Of a stretch of DNA of 64,000 nucleotides, positions 10,743-19,904 are shown in pieces. The notes below the pieces were generated by a model that saw only the letters and a program-made list of their open reading frames with translations, ran no database searches and was not told the origin of the DNA. This DNA is from Metabacillus mangrovi. GTDB lineage: Bacteria > Bacillota > Bacilli > Bacillales > Bacillaceae. Location of the stretch: assembly GCF_009711125.1 (NCBI RefSeq), contig NZ_WMIB01000003.1, positions 165,162-229,161 of the forward strand, given 5' to 3'. The position numbers and the translations under genes are program-made. The first letter of the stretch is position 1. Every line of letters starts with the position of its first letter.

Positions 10743-10773
10743 TATGGAGATTGGAGGTGACGGGGTTTTAACG

Positions 10774-11034
10774 GCGGGGTCAGTCCCGCTCTGCTTTAAC
10801 GCAAGCGGGGACAGAGACTTGCTGCTGTAACCCCTTTAGTAGCAAGGGTTTGCAGAGATGGTGCCGGAGCTTTAGTACGGTAGAGAAAGTGGGGACTGGC
10901 ACGGTGCCAGTCCCCTGCTGCTTTAACGGAGCGGGGGACGGAGGCTTGAGTCTGTGAACCCGTTTATACCAAGGAATCGCAGAGTCGGTGCCGGAGCTTT
11001 AGTGCTTTATCAGAGCGGGGGACTGACCCCGCTC
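10774..11034 (+). repeat. Second tandem dimer of the ~127-bp repeat
   Basis: Two diverged units at about 10774-10900 and 10903-11034 share the internal block GTGCCGGAGCTTTAGT. That block begins at 10861 and again at 10988, exactly 127 bp apart. Ends again carry short inverted motifs (GGGGTCAGTCCC, GGGGACTGGCA, TGCCAGTCCCC, GGGGGACTGACCCC). They are more diverged from each other than the 3281-3534 pair. A 60-codon open frame crossing the second unit looks accidental. Only non-coding sequence is visible between hemL and spoVID. Confidence 0.7.
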
Positions 11035-11150
11035 TATCCAATTAGCTGTGCCTTGACCCCATTTCCAGCCCGGAGCCTAACCTCAAAGTTCTTTTTCGCC
11101 TCGTTCGTTCATAAATTAGGAGTGTCAGTCTTATGAAAGGGGGAAACAGC

Positions 11151-12137
11151 TTGACACAGGATGCTGCGTTGCATTTTTCTGTTGAAGAGTCTGTGTGGTT
11201 CCAAAAGGGACAGGAAGTATTTGAACTTCTATCGATTTCTCTGGATCCGAATATAGCAATCGAAGAGCACGATCAATATGTTTCCATTAGAGGGGCGCTT
11301 CAGCTTACGGGTGAGTACCGTCCGGTGCTGAATCCGGAGGCGGAGAGCGAGGAGTTTGAGTTTTCGGCAGCAAGGTTTGTGCAGGAGGTCACGGTCCGCG
11401 AGGATGGAACCCATGAGCTGATTCACCGTTTTCCGGTGGATATCACGATTCCGAAAAACCGGATTGAGAGGCTGGAGGAAGTGTTTGTCTCGATTGATTC
11501 GTTCGATTACGATCTGCCGGAGACGAAGTGTCTGAAGCTTTATGCCGATCTGTCCATTACGGGAATCGGTGAGAGCAGGGAGTATGGGAACGTCCAGGCC
11601 ATCGAAGAGGTGCAGGCGTACGAGGCGGAAGCGCGTGCAGAGGAGCAGCAGGAAGAAGGCGGCTTCGAGGAAGAAGCGGCCCGCTCTGAAGAGGAAAAAG
11701 AAGAGGCCTTTGAAGAGCTGTATGCTTTCAGGGGAGAAGAACAGGCGGTTCTGTACGAAGAAGAAGCAGAAGCTGAATACCCGGAAATCGAGATAGAGGT
11801 ACGCAGGCAGGCGCATGAAATTGAAGAGATCCAGCCTCTTTATGCAGAGAAACAGAAGCAGGCACCTGCAGCGGAGCAGCGGTCTGAACGGAATGAGCAG
11901 CAGCAGGCGCAGGCCGAGAACTCTTTGCTGCTGACGAAACTGTTCGGACGGGAGGATGAGGAAGAGCAGGCTAAGCTGAAAATCTGCATCGTCCAGCAGG
12001 GAGATACGATCGATGCGATTTGCGAACGGTATGCCGTGACGTCACAGCAGCTGATCCGGGTCAACCATCTGGCAGCGGACAAAGAGGTATATGAAGGACA
12101 GACGCTTTATATTCCGCAATACGCCGCCAGCAAATAA
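11151..12137 (+). CDS. spoVID: Stage VI sporulation protein D, SpoVID
   Basis: SpoVID is a morphogenetic protein that drives encasement of the forespore by coat layers and binds SafA. The N-terminal region (HFSVEESVWFQKGQE and LLSISLDPNIAIEE) matches the conserved SpoVID head. The middle, about residues 155-270, is very rich in Glu, Ala and Gln, and a C-terminal LysM domain (CIVQQGDTIDAICERY to LYIPQY) ends the 328-residue protein. I choose the TTG at 11151 because AAAGGGGG lies seven bases before it; an ATG at 11133 lies upstream of that site. A CATAAATT at 11110-11117 could be part of a sigma-E -10, but I see no matching -35. Confidence 0.92.
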   Translation: MTQDAALHFSVEESVWFQKGQEVFELLSISLDPNIAIEEHDQYVSIRGALQLTGEYRPVLNPEAESEEFEFSAARFVQEVTVREDGTHELIHRFPVDITIPKNRIERLEEVFVSIDSFDYDLPETKCLKLYADLSITGIGESREYGNVQAIEEVQAYEAEARAEEQQEEGGFEEEAARSEEEKEEAFEELYAFRGEEQAVLYEEEAEAEYPEIEIEVRRQAHEIEEIQPLYAEKQKQAPAAEQRSERNEQQQAQAENSLLLTKLFGREDEEEQAKLKICIVQQGDTIDAICERYAVTSQQLIRVNHLAADKEVYEGQTLYIPQYAASK

Positions 12138-12144
12138 CCATTTG

Positions 12145-12172
12145 AAAAAGCTGAGGCAGCTCAGCTTTTTTC
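12145..12172 (+). terminator. Terminator between spoVID and ysxE
   Basis: A 10-bp stem aaaaagctga / tcagcttttt with loop GGCAGC and T-rich tail. Readthrough probably supplies part of ysxE expression, because no clear promoter follows. Confidence 0.8.
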
Positions 12173-12201
12173 CATGACATATTGAATAGCGGGGAATTTG
12201 T

Positions 12202-13218
12202 ATGGAGGATTTTCAAGCAATCCTGGATCAGTATCAAGTCAAACTTGAATTTGCCGAGCAGCATAGTCCGAGGCTGGTAAAGGTGTATTCACCTCAGGGA
12301 ACGTTCGGGTTAAAGTCTTTAAGGAATTCAAGGACGAAGGATTTTGCGGAGCGGGTCCGATCGGTATATGAAAACGGCTATACCCATCTTGTGCCGATTT
12401 ACCGGAATGTGTACGGATCGCTCGTAACAGCAGGAAAAGAGAGCTATTATTATCTCATGCCATGGCTTCCGGATTCGCAGGCTGATGAACGCAGCGCCAG
12501 ACACGATTACTTATTTAAAGAGGCGGCGAGTCTGCACCGCCAGACCGTTCAGGAGATCAAGCTGCAGGGCGGAGAAGCGGAAGCGGGCTTTGAGGCCATG
12601 AAAAAGAAATGGGAAGACCAGAAGAATGCGTATGAGGCTTATGTAGAGCAGTGTGAGAAGCAATGGTATCTGTCGCCGTTCGAGCTGCAGGCTGTCACGT
12701 ATTTTACGGAAACAGCACGAGCAACAGACTTTGCCATTGAGAAGCTTGAAGAATGGAATGAAGCGATGAAGGAGCAGGAGACGGTCCGGACCGCTTTTAA
12801 CCATGGCAGTCTGTCTGTCCAGCATGTGGTGTATGACTCAAGCGAGAAAAGCTACCTGCTGAATTTTGAAAAAGCACACCGTGCTCCGCCTATGAATGAT
12901 TTGCTGCAGTTTTTTAACAAAACGTTCCGCACCTACCCGATCCGCTGTGAAGAATGTGTAGACTGGTTTTATACGTATCAGAAGAACTTCCCGTTCAGAA
13001 AAGAGGAAATGCCGCTCTTTATCAGCTATCTCGCTTATCCTGAAGCGGTCTACCGGATCGTACTCTCTCCGGACCATCAGAACAATAAAGGCTCGCAGCT
13101 CCAAAAGAACCGGGAGCTGATCAAAGCATACTGGTACTTTAAAAACAACGAGTACTTTGTGATGAGGCTCGTGGACATCGAAAATAAGAAAAAGGCTGAA
13201 GCGCAGGCAGAGGGATGA
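12202..13218 (+). CDS. ysxE: YsxE, CotS-family spore coat protein
   Basis: A 338-residue protein of the CotS/YsxE family, which has a protein-kinase/aminoglycoside-phosphotransferase-like fold and associates with the spore coat. Family-like features include an N-terminal strand region VKVYSPQGTFGLKSL, the SYYYLMPWL hinge-like segment, and FNHGSLSVQHVVYD followed by LLNFEKAHRAPPMNDL. These stand where APH enzymes have the HGDLHxxN catalytic loop and a DF/DWE motif. Here the loop reads HGSLSVQH, so the usual catalytic Asp is missing and phosphotransferase activity is doubtful. Position after spoVID is conserved in Bacillus. Confidence 0.87.
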   Translation: MEDFQAILDQYQVKLEFAEQHSPRLVKVYSPQGTFGLKSLRNSRTKDFAERVRSVYENGYTHLVPIYRNVYGSLVTAGKESYYYLMPWLPDSQADERSARHDYLFKEAASLHRQTVQEIKLQGGEAEAGFEAMKKKWEDQKNAYEAYVEQCEKQWYLSPFELQAVTYFTETARATDFAIEKLEEWNEAMKEQETVRTAFNHGSLSVQHVVYDSSEKSYLLNFEKAHRAPPMNDLLQFFNKTFRTYPIRCEECVDWFYTYQKNFPFRKEEMPLFISYLAYPEAVYRIVLSPDHQNNKGSQLQKNRELIKAYWYFKNNEYFVMRLVDIENKKKAEAQAEG

Positions 13219-13237
13219 TTTCATTCCTCTTTTTGCG

Positions 13238-13429
13238 TTACAGCCATTCCATATGAAAGGACAGGGCCAGAAAAATCAGAGCAGCAAGCAAAATGACGTC
13301 AAAGGCGGTCGGGAAGATTAACGTCCGGACACCCTGGAAAATCGTCAGCGGGATAATAAACTGGACCGCTGTTACCCTTAACTCCTTCACCCAAGGCGGA
13401 ACGGAATAGGAGCTGAATCTTTTTCTCAA
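13238..13429 (-). CDS. Small conserved-looking membrane protein (63 aa)
   Basis: A short gene opposite to ysxE and valS. The minus strand reads AGAGGTGATGCACA immediately before a TTG start, an excellent ribosome binding site, which makes it a credible gene despite its size. The product has a basic N-terminus (MRKRFSSYSVPPWVKELR) and two hydrophobic segments at about residues 20-38 and 42-62, so a two-pass membrane protein is likely. I do not recognise a function. Confidence 0.6.
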   Translation of the reverse strand: MRKRFSSYSVPPWVKELRVTAVQFIIPLTIFQGVRTLIFPTAFDVILLAALIFLALSFHMEWL

Positions 13430-13535
13430 TGTGCATCACCTCTGAATGTAGTGGAGCCTAACGTATAATCAATGTATGAACAGAACCGCTGCTTGTGCAT
13501 GGGAGGTATAATTTAATAAAAATAGGGGGAAGATG

Positions 13536-13565
13536 TTGACGGAAAAAACATTTTTATAATACTAT
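13536..13565 (+). promoter_or_regulatory. Promoter of the valS T-box transcript
   Basis: A clear -35 TTGACG at 13536-13541 precedes the T-box. A perfect TATAAT at 13555-13560 is only 13 bp away; TACTAT at 13560-13565 gives an 18-bp spacer. The second is sterically more plausible. Confidence 0.5.
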
Positions 13566-13574
13566 TATGAGTAG

Positions 13575-13842
13575 ATGCGAAACTGAATATGCTAAAAGCT
13601 TTGAAAGGGAAGAGTACAGGCTTGCCGCGCCAAAAGAGAGGGAGATCATCAGCTGAAAGATTTCCCGGGAAAGCGGAACTGGAAGGTCGCCCTTGAGCAG
13701 TTTTTCTGAACTCCTTTAGTAGGAAAAGCCGGCGCAGGCCGTTAAAACAGTTAAGAGCACAGGGATATGCTTTATTTCCTGTGAAAAAAGGTGGTACCGC
13801 GAAATCAGCTCCTTTCGTCCTTTTGGATGGGAGGAGTTTTTA
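13575..13842 (+). promoter_or_regulatory. Valine-specific T-box leader
   Basis: The leader holds the conserved T-box antiterminator sequence (AAAGGTGGTACCGCGAAA around 13787-13804). A factor-independent terminator (CTCCTTTCGTCC pairing with GGATGGGAGGAG, then TTTTTAT) ends near 13842. In the specifier-loop context GGAACTGGAAGGTCGCCC the codon is GTC (13686-13688), a valine codon, which agrees with the downstream valS. Uncharged tRNA-Val would stabilise the antiterminator and allow valS transcription. Confidence 0.93.
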
Positions 13843-13871
13843 TTTTGGCTATAAATAGGAGGAACCCGAGA

Positions 13872-16514
13872 ATGAATGAGCAGCAGCATAACCTGCCGAC
13901 TAAATACGACCCGAGTGCAGTAGAACAGAACCGCTACCAGTTCTGGCTGGACGGAAAATATTTTGAAGCAGAGAACGACCAGGAAAAACAGCCGTACACG
14001 ATTGTCATCCCGCCGCCGAACGTAACCGGAAAGCTTCATTTGGGGCATGCATGGGATACAACGCTTCAGGATATCCTGACGCGGATGAAACGGATGCAGG
14101 GATATGATGTTCTTTGGCTTCCGGGCATGGACCATGCAGGGATTGCCACCCAGGCGAAGGTGGAAGGAAAGCTGAAAGAAGAAGGAAAGTCCCGTTATGA
14201 TCTTGGCCGTGAGGCGTTCGTTGAAGAAACGTGGAAGTGGAAGGAAGAATATGCGTCTCATATCCGGGAGCAGTGGTCGAAGCTTGGCCTTGGGCTGGAC
14301 TATTCCCGTGAACGCTTTACTCTTGATGAAGGTCTTTCCAAGGCGGTACGTGAAGTGTTTGTAACGCTTTATAATAAAGGACTGATCTACCGCGGGGAAT
14401 ACATCATCAACTGGGATCCGGCAACTAAAACGGCTCTTTCTGATATCGAGGTCATTTATAAAGATGTACAGGGAGCGTTTTATCACATGCGTTATCCTCT
14501 TGCAGACGGAAGCGGGCACATTGAAATCGCCACGACACGTCCTGAGACCATGCTTGGGGATACAGCAGTTGCGGTTCACCCTGAGGATGAGCGCTATAAG
14601 CACCTGATCGGCAAGATGGTCACTCTTCCGATCACCGGCAGAGAGATTCCGATCGTAGGCGATGATTATGTGGATATGGAGTTTGGATCAGGCGCTGTAA
14701 AAATTACACCGGCCCATGACCCGAATGACTTTGAAATCGGCAACCGCCATGATCTTCAGCGCATTCTTGTAATGAATGAAGACGGAACGATGAATGACAA
14801 GGCCGGGAAATATGAAGGCATGGACCGTTTTGACTGCCGCAAGCAGCTTGTCAAGGACCTCCAGGAGGAGGGTGTTCTTTTCAAAATTGAAGATCATCTT
14901 CATTCAGTGGGACACAGTGAGCGCAGCGGGGCAGTAGTGGAGCCTTACCTGTCTACCCAGTGGTTCGTTAAAATGCAGCCGCTCGCCGATGCAGCAGTCG
15001 AACTGCAGCGGTCCGGAGAAAAAGTGAACTTTGTGCCCGAGCGCTTTGAAAAAACGTACTTGCACTGGATGGACAACATCCGCGACTGGTGCATCTCCAG
15101 ACAGCTTTGGTGGGGCCACCGTATACCGGCATGGTATCATAACGAAACCGGTGAAGTGCACGTCGGGCATGAGCCGCCGCTCGACCCGGAGAACTGGAAA
15201 CAGGATGAAGATGTGCTGGATACGTGGTTCAGTTCAGCACTATGGCCGTTCTCTACGATGGGCTGGCCGGATGAGGAATCGATTGATTATCAGCGCTTCT
15301 ATCCGACCGATGTACTCGTAACAGGCTATGATATCATCTTCTTCTGGGTTTCACGGATGATTTTCCAGGGTCTTGAATTTACCGGGAAGCGCCCGTTCAA
15401 TGACGTTCTGATCCATGGACTGGTGAGAGACGAGCAGGGACGCAAAATGAGCAAGTCACTAGGAAACGGCGTCGATCCGATGGAAGTGATCGAACAGTAC
15501 GGTGCCGATGCCCTGCGCTACTTCCTTGCGACAGGTAGCTCACCTGGACAGGATTTGCGCTTTAGCTTTGAAAAAGTGGAGTCTACGTGGAACTTCGCCA
15601 ATAAAATCTGGAACGCATCCCGATTCGCACTGATGAACATGGACGGTCTTAAATACGAAGATATTGACCTGAGCGGGAAAAAATCCGTTGCGGATGAATG
15701 GATCCTGACCAGACTGAACGAAACGATCGAACAGGTGACAAAGCTTGCCGACCGCTACGAGTTCGGCGAAGTCGGCCGTGTGCTGTACAACTTTATCTGG
15801 GATGATTTCTGTGACTGGTACATTGAGATGGCAAAAATTCCGCTGTATGGCGAGGACGAAGCAGCTAAACATACGACCCGTTCCATTCTTGCCTATGTTC
15901 TTGACCAGACATTGAGACTGCTGCACCCGATCATGCCGTTCATCACCGAAGAAATCTGGCAGAGCCTTCCTCACGAGGGAGAATCGATTACAGTAGCAAA
16001 ATGGCCGGAAGTGAACGAGAAGCACACCAATGAACAGGCTGCAGCGGACATGAAGCTGCTCGTTGAAATGATCCGTTCTGTCCGGAACATCCGTGCAGAA
16101 GTAAACACGCCGATGAGCAAGCAGATCACGCTGAAAATCAAAACGAAGAATGAAGAAATCGCCGCACGTCTTGAAAGCAACCGTTCTTATCTGGAGCGAT
16201 TCTGCAACCCTAGCTCTCTTGAGATCGGCACAGACCTTGCTGCGGATGACAAAGCGATGACCGCAGTCGTTTCAGGGGCGGAACTGATCCTGCCGCTTGA
16301 AGGACTGATCAACATGGAGGAAGAAATTAAACGCCTCGAAAAAGAGCTGGATAAGTGGAAGAAGGAAGTAGACCGTGTGCAGAAAAAGCTCAGCAATGAA
16401 GGGTTTGTAAAGAAAGCACCTGAGAAGGTCATTGAAGAGGAACGCGCAAAAGAAAAAGAGTATACGGAAAAATACAACTCGGTCCTTTCAAGAATAGATG
16501 AACTGAAAGGCTGA
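13872..16514 (+). CDS. valS: Valyl-tRNA synthetase
   Basis: A class Ia aminoacyl-tRNA synthetase that charges tRNA-Val and edits mischarged threonine. The 880 residues are the usual Bacillus length. Motifs in order: [14 protein letters not shown] with the HIGH-type HLGH, the CP1 editing domain ([14 protein letters not shown]), KMSKSLGNG, an anticodon-binding domain, and a C-terminal coiled-coil arm rich in Glu/Lys from about residue 810. The ATG at 13872 follows AGGAGGA by eight bases. The longer open frame reaching back to 13791 runs into the T-box and is not used. Expression is controlled by that T-box. Confidence 0.98.
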   Translation: MNEQQHNLPTKYDPSAVEQNRYQFWLDGKYFEAENDQEKQPYTIVIPPPNVTGKLHLGHAWDTTLQDILTRMKRMQGYDVLWLPGMDHAGIATQAKVEGKLKEEGKSRYDLGREAFVEETWKWKEEYASHIREQWSKLGLGLDYSRERFTLDEGLSKAVREVFVTLYNKGLIYRGEYIINWDPATKTALSDIEVIYKDVQGAFYHMRYPLADGSGHIEIATTRPETMLGDTAVAVHPEDERYKHLIGKMVTLPITGREIPIVGDDYVDMEFGSGAVKITPAHDPNDFEIGNRHDLQRILVMNEDGTMNDKAGKYEGMDRFDCRKQLVKDLQEEGVLFKIEDHLHSVGHSERSGAVVEPYLSTQWFVKMQPLADAAVELQRSGEKVNFVPERFEKTYLHWMDNIRDWCISRQLWWGHRIPAWYHNETGEVHVGHEPPLDPENWKQDEDVLDTWFSSALWPFSTMGWPDEESIDYQRFYPTDVLVTGYDIIFFWVSRMIFQGLEFTGKRPFNDVLIHGLVRDEQGRKMSKSLGNGVDPMEVIEQYGADALRYFLATGSSPGQDLRFSFEKVESTWNFANKIWNASRFALMNMDGLKYEDIDLSGKKSVADEWILTRLNETIEQVTKLADRYEFGEVGRVLYNFIWDDFCDWYIEMAKIPLYGEDEAAKHTTRSILAYVLDQTLRLLHPIMPFITEEIWQSLPHEGESITVAKWPEVNEKHTNEQAAADMKLLVEMIRSVRNIRAEVNTPMSKQITLKIKTKNEEIAARLESNRSYLERFCNPSSLEIGTDLAADDKAMTAVVSGAELILPLEGLINMEEEIKRLEKELDKWKKEVDRVQKKLSNEGFVKKAPEKVIEEERAKEKEYTEKYNSVLSRIDELKG

Positions 16515-16523
16515 TTGGTTTTG

Positions 16524-16554
16524 GGTGGTCACAAACGTGATCACCTGCTTTTTT
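16524..16554 (+). terminator. Terminator after valS
   Basis: A 9-bp stem ggtggtcac / gtgatcacc (one G-U pair) with loop AAAC and a TGCTTTTTTAT tail. Confidence 0.85.
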
Positions 16555-16661
16555 ATTCGCTTTGCTAAAGCGGGGTGCTGACGGAGCGGAAAGCAAACGC
16601 CTGCCGGCTGCAATCAGCATCCAAGTTTTACAGAACTTATACTAAAGGGAGGCAGACATAC

Positions 16662-17963
16662 ATGCTGCATACATATGAAGAAGCATTGCATTGGATTCAC
16701 TCCCGGCTCCGCTTCGGAATCAAGCCGGGGCTTGAACGGATGCAGGGAATGATGGAGAAACTCGGAGATCCCCACCTGAACGTTCCCGTCATCCATGTTG
16801 CGGGGACAAACGGAAAAGGCTCGACCGTTTCCTACATGAGGTCCATGCTCAATGAAGCAGGGTACAAGGCTGGAACCTTTACCTCTCCTTATCTGGAATC
16901 CTTTAATGAACGGATCAGTATGGACGGCATGCCGGTCAGCAGTGCTGATCTTGTCAGCATAGCCAACAAAGTGAAGCCTGCAGCAGAGGCAGTTGAAGCG
17001 GAAACCGGAGAGGCTCCGACCGAATTTGAGATCATTACAGCGATGGCTTTTTATTATTTTGGAGAAGTGAACCGGCCGGATTTTCTGCTTCTGGAGGCCG
17101 GTCTCGGCGGCAGGCTGGATTCGACCAACATCACAGAGCCGGTGCTGTCTGTCATCACGAATATCGGCTATGACCATATGAATATCCTCGGATCATCTAT
17201 TGAAGAAATCGCTTTTGAAAAAGCGGGCATCATCAAACAGGGCATCCCTGTCGTTACAGGTGCGGAAAAAGGGAAAGGCCTTCAGCAGATTAAGGAGAAA
17301 GCAGCAGAAAGGCAGTCAGAGATCTATGCCCTCGGTGCTGACTTTTTCATAACGAAAGCTGCTTCGAATGCGGAGGGGGAGCGCTTCTCCCTTGCCGGCA
17401 CCTTCGGTAAATGGGACAATCTGCAGATCAGCATGTTCGGTGCACACCAGACCGGAAATGCCTCCCTTGCACTTGCTGCACTCTCTCTGATGGAGAAAAA
17501 GGGGCACCTTAAACTGGATAAGAAAGCAGCGGAAACGGGCCTTTTAAAAGCAGCCTGGAGCGGAAGGTATGAAATCTTCAGCCGCTCACCACGGATCATT
17601 CTCGATGGAGCCCACAATAAAGAAGGGGCGGCAAGCCTTGCGGATACGTTGAAAAGGCATGAAGCGGGCAGGAAAATCCATTTGCTGTTCACGGCCCTTG
17701 AGGACAAAGAATACAAAAGCATGCTGGACATTCTGGGGAAAGCGGCTGACTGCATGTATGTCACTCAATTTGATTTTCCAAGAGCAGCAGAAAGCGATGC
17801 CCTTTTTCAGGCATGCCAATCACCATGCAAATCCGCAGTCCCTGATTGGAAAGCCTTCCTGGATTCATTTCCTCTGCAGCTTAAAAAAGATGAGACACTT
17901 GTGATATGCGGTTCTCTTTACTTTGTGTCGGAAGCAAGGTCCCATTTAAAAGTTTTCGGGTAA
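16662..17963 (+). CDS. folC: Folylpolyglutamate synthase / dihydrofolate synthase FolC
   Basis: FolC is an ATP-dependent Mur-ligase-fold enzyme that adds glutamate to dihydropteroate and/or polyglutamylates folates. The 433-residue chain shows the P-loop HVAGTNGKGST near residue 50, the omega-loop region YLESFNERI, LLEAGLGGRLDSTN with a Mg-binding Glu, NIGYDHMNILG, and a C-terminal domain starting around ILDGAHNKEGA. The ATG at 16662 follows AAGGGAGG; the frame reaching back to 16575 has no ribosome binding site at its start. In B. subtilis the next gene is comC; here a pilus-related block intervenes. Confidence 0.96.
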   Translation: MLHTYEEALHWIHSRLRFGIKPGLERMQGMMEKLGDPHLNVPVIHVAGTNGKGSTVSYMRSMLNEAGYKAGTFTSPYLESFNERISMDGMPVSSADLVSIANKVKPAAEAVEAETGEAPTEFEIITAMAFYYFGEVNRPDFLLLEAGLGGRLDSTNITEPVLSVITNIGYDHMNILGSSIEEIAFEKAGIIKQGIPVVTGAEKGKGLQQIKEKAAERQSEIYALGADFFITKAASNAEGERFSLAGTFGKWDNLQISMFGAHQTGNASLALAALSLMEKKGHLKLDKKAAETGLLKAAWSGRYEIFSRSPRIILDGAHNKEGAASLADTLKRHEAGRKIHLLFTALEDKEYKSMLDILGKAADCMYVTQFDFPRAAESDALFQACQSPCKSAVPDWKAFLDSFPLQLKKDETLVICGSLYFVSEARSHLKVFG

Positions 17964-17978
17964 AAAGACCTAAATAAT

Positions 17979-18008
17979 TTACACAAACATCAGAAAATTT
18001 GCTAAAAT
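17979..18008 (+). promoter_or_regulatory. Promoter of the diguanylate cyclase gene
   Basis: TTACAC at 17979-17984, an 18-bp spacer and TAAAAT at 18003-18008, with the extended -10 dinucleotide giving TGCTAAAAT. It lies 36 bases before the start codon. Confidence 0.6.
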
Positions 18009-18044
18009 ATAGAATAATCAGGTATAGGGGAAGGGGGATTAGGT

Positions 18045-19754
18045 ATGGCTAAGCGCAGGCAGATTATTCTATGGGCCGTTTGGGCGGTTGTTTCGCCAAT
18101 TATTTTATATATGACCTATCAGATCTGGCCGCCCGAGCTCTCGGAAAATGCTTTCCGGGATTTCGGCCTCTTCCTCATACTTCTGTGTGCCGTTGCACTC
18201 ATGCCGATTGTAGTGAATGGGACACCGGTCTTTTTTGTAGAAGGAGTGTCCCTTGCGGTCTTTTTATATTTCGGTATATTTGCAGAAATGGTGCTCGCCC
18301 AGCTCTCAATCATTGTACTGATGCTGAGGCTGCGGATCGGCTGGAAGGACCTTTACCGCTATCCGGTCAACTTCCTGATGTTCTTATTCATCTCCCTTAT
18401 TAGCGGGGCCGTTTATGAATGGATGGGCGGGGCACACGGGCCGCAGAGCCTGTCTCTCATCTTTTTCGGCGAAGTATTCATCTATTTCCTCGTTTCCCTT
18501 ACAGTCAATCAGTTTTTATTGAATAATATTGTCTGGAGATACATTTACAACCGAAAGTCCCCATTCTTTTCAAAGGATTTTATCTGGGAAGCTTTTGCTG
18601 CAAGCATTGTCTCTCTGTTCGGGGTGATTCTCTTCATCCTTTACAGCCAGATCGGCAATGTGGCCCTGGTTTATGCAGGCCTTCCCATCGTCCTGATCTC
18701 CGTCGTGCTGAATCACTATTATGCGGCGAAACTGATCAATGAACAGCTTCAGAAAGCAAGTGAAGTAGGCTATCAGCTGACAGAAAAACTCCACGTAAAC
18801 GATGTATTGGACGTTTTTGTGGAGAAAATTGCAGACATTATCCAGGTGGACTACGCTTATATTGTGGATGTGATTGACGGAAAATCGTTAAAAGTGATCA
18901 GAAAAATGGAGAGCGGAAAGCAGCAGCAGAGTCCGGGTCATACAGTTCCGGTAAGTGAAGGAATAAGCGGGTTTGTCTTCGCAGCAAAAAAGAGCCTGCT
19001 CTACCATAAGCGGACGCAATGGGAGCATATGGGGATCTATATTCCGAAAGCTGCCCAAAGTCTGATGGCCTTTCCTGTTTTTCGCCATCAGAAGGTGGTT
19101 GGAGTGGTGATTCTCGCCTCTAATAAAAGAAGAAAATTTGAAAACCATCAGCTCATGCTCGTTAATCTTCTGATCGCCCATCTGGCAGTGGCCATTGAAA
19201 ATGCACGCCATCACGAGCAGACAAGGGAACAGTCTGTGCGCTGCTCGCTGACCGGCCTCTACAATCACCGCTTCATGGAATCGGAGCTCGAGAGGGAGTT
19301 TGAGAGAATTCGGGAAGGAGACCTTTCCTGTCTTTCTTTTATCCTGTTTGATCTTGATCATTTTAAAAAGGTGAACGATACATACGGACATCAATCAGGA
19401 AATGAAGTCCTGATCCAGCTTGGACAGCGTTTAGAAGCTTTCATAGGGACGAAAGGCACAGCTGCCCGATACGGCGGGGAAGAATTTGTCGTCCTCCTCC
19501 CGGAAATGGAACGCAACCAGGCGTTAGCTCTCGCTGAAGGACTCCGCCATGAAATAGCATCCAAACCGTTCTGTATCGAACAGGATATGGTGAGCGGCAG
19601 CAGAAAGCAGATTTATGTCACTGCAAGCATCGGTCTTGCTACAGCCCCGGATGACGCCGATGATCCGCTATCCCTTGTTCGCCATGCCGACCGGGCCATG
19701 TACACTGGCGCCAAGCAGGCAGGCCGCAACAAAGTCGCCGGCTACTCAAAATAA
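18045..19754 (+). CDS. Membrane-anchored GAF-GGDEF diguanylate cyclase
   Basis: This 569-residue sensor enzyme should make cyclic di-GMP from two GTP. The first ~225 residues contain about six to seven hydrophobic segments forming a membrane sensor. A linker helix (NEQLQKASEVGYQLTEKL) leads to a GAF-like domain at about residues 245-390. The C-terminal GGDEF domain contains FDLDHFKKVNDTYGH and an intact active-site loop RYGGEEF (residues 475-481), so it is predicted active. The residues where an RxxD inhibitory site would sit read GTKG, so product feedback inhibition is not expected. AAGGGGGATTAGGT precedes the ATG. The neighbouring PilB carries a likely c-di-GMP-binding N-terminus, which suggests pilus control. 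Confidence 0.9.
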   Translation: MAKRRQIILWAVWAVVSPIILYMTYQIWPPELSENAFRDFGLFLILLCAVALMPIVVNGTPVFFVEGVSLAVFLYFGIFAEMVLAQLSIIVLMLRLRIGWKDLYRYPVNFLMFLFISLISGAVYEWMGGAHGPQSLSLIFFGEVFIYFLVSLTVNQFLLNNIVWRYIYNRKSPFFSKDFIWEAFAASIVSLFGVILFILYSQIGNVALVYAGLPIVLISVVLNHYYAAKLINEQLQKASEVGYQLTEKLHVNDVLDVFVEKIADIIQVDYAYIVDVIDGKSLKVIRKMESGKQQQSPGHTVPVSEGISGFVFAAKKSLLYHKRTQWEHMGIYIPKAAQSLMAFPVFRHQKVVGVVILASNKRRKFENHQLMLVNLLIAHLAVAIENARHHEQTREQSVRCSLTGLYNHRFMESELEREFERIREGDLSCLSFILFDLDHFKKVNDTYGHQSGNEVLIQLGQRLEAFIGTKGTAARYGGEEFVVLLPEMERNQALALAEGLRHEIASKPFCIEQDMVSGSRKQIYVTASIGLATAPDDADDPLSLVRHADRAMYTGAKQAGRNKVAGYSK

Positions 19755-19756
19755 AG

Positions 19757-19782
19757 AATCCAGCCTCAGGGCTGGATTTTTA
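19757..19782 (+). terminator. Terminator after the diguanylate cyclase gene
   Basis: A 9-bp stem aatccagcc / ggctggatt with loop TCAG and TTTTATTG tail, 3 bases after the stop. Confidence 0.88.
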
Positions 19783-19840
19783 TTGTCGAAAAAATAACGC
19801 ATATATGATAGGAGAAAAGTAGTATCTATTTCTATTAATT

Positions 19841-19849
19841 TGTTATAAT
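19841..19849 (+). promoter_or_regulatory. Extended -10 promoter of the VWA-protein gene
   Basis: TGTTATAAT is a perfect extended -10; the -35 region 17 bp upstream (AGTATC) is weak. It lies about 55 bases before the ATG, which has AGGAGGAGC in front of it. Confidence 0.5.
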
Positions 19850-19904
19850 GGTAAAGTCAAGACAAAGTATTGTACATTCTATGAGCCATTAGGAGGAGCA
19901 CTAG

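Noticed and set aside
10954..11136. 60-codon frame between hemL and spoVID
   Set aside because: It lies across the repeat dimer, lacks a ribosome binding site and overlaps the start region of spoVID.
11229..11816. 195-codon minus-strand frame in spoVID
   Set aside because: It is antisense to the acidic middle of SpoVID and is composed of Phe/Leu/Arg runs typical of shadow frames.
13716..14603. 295-codon minus-strand frame over the T-box and valS start
   Set aside because: It overlaps a clear T-box and the conserved valS N-terminus, has no recognisable domain and reads like the antisense of valS.
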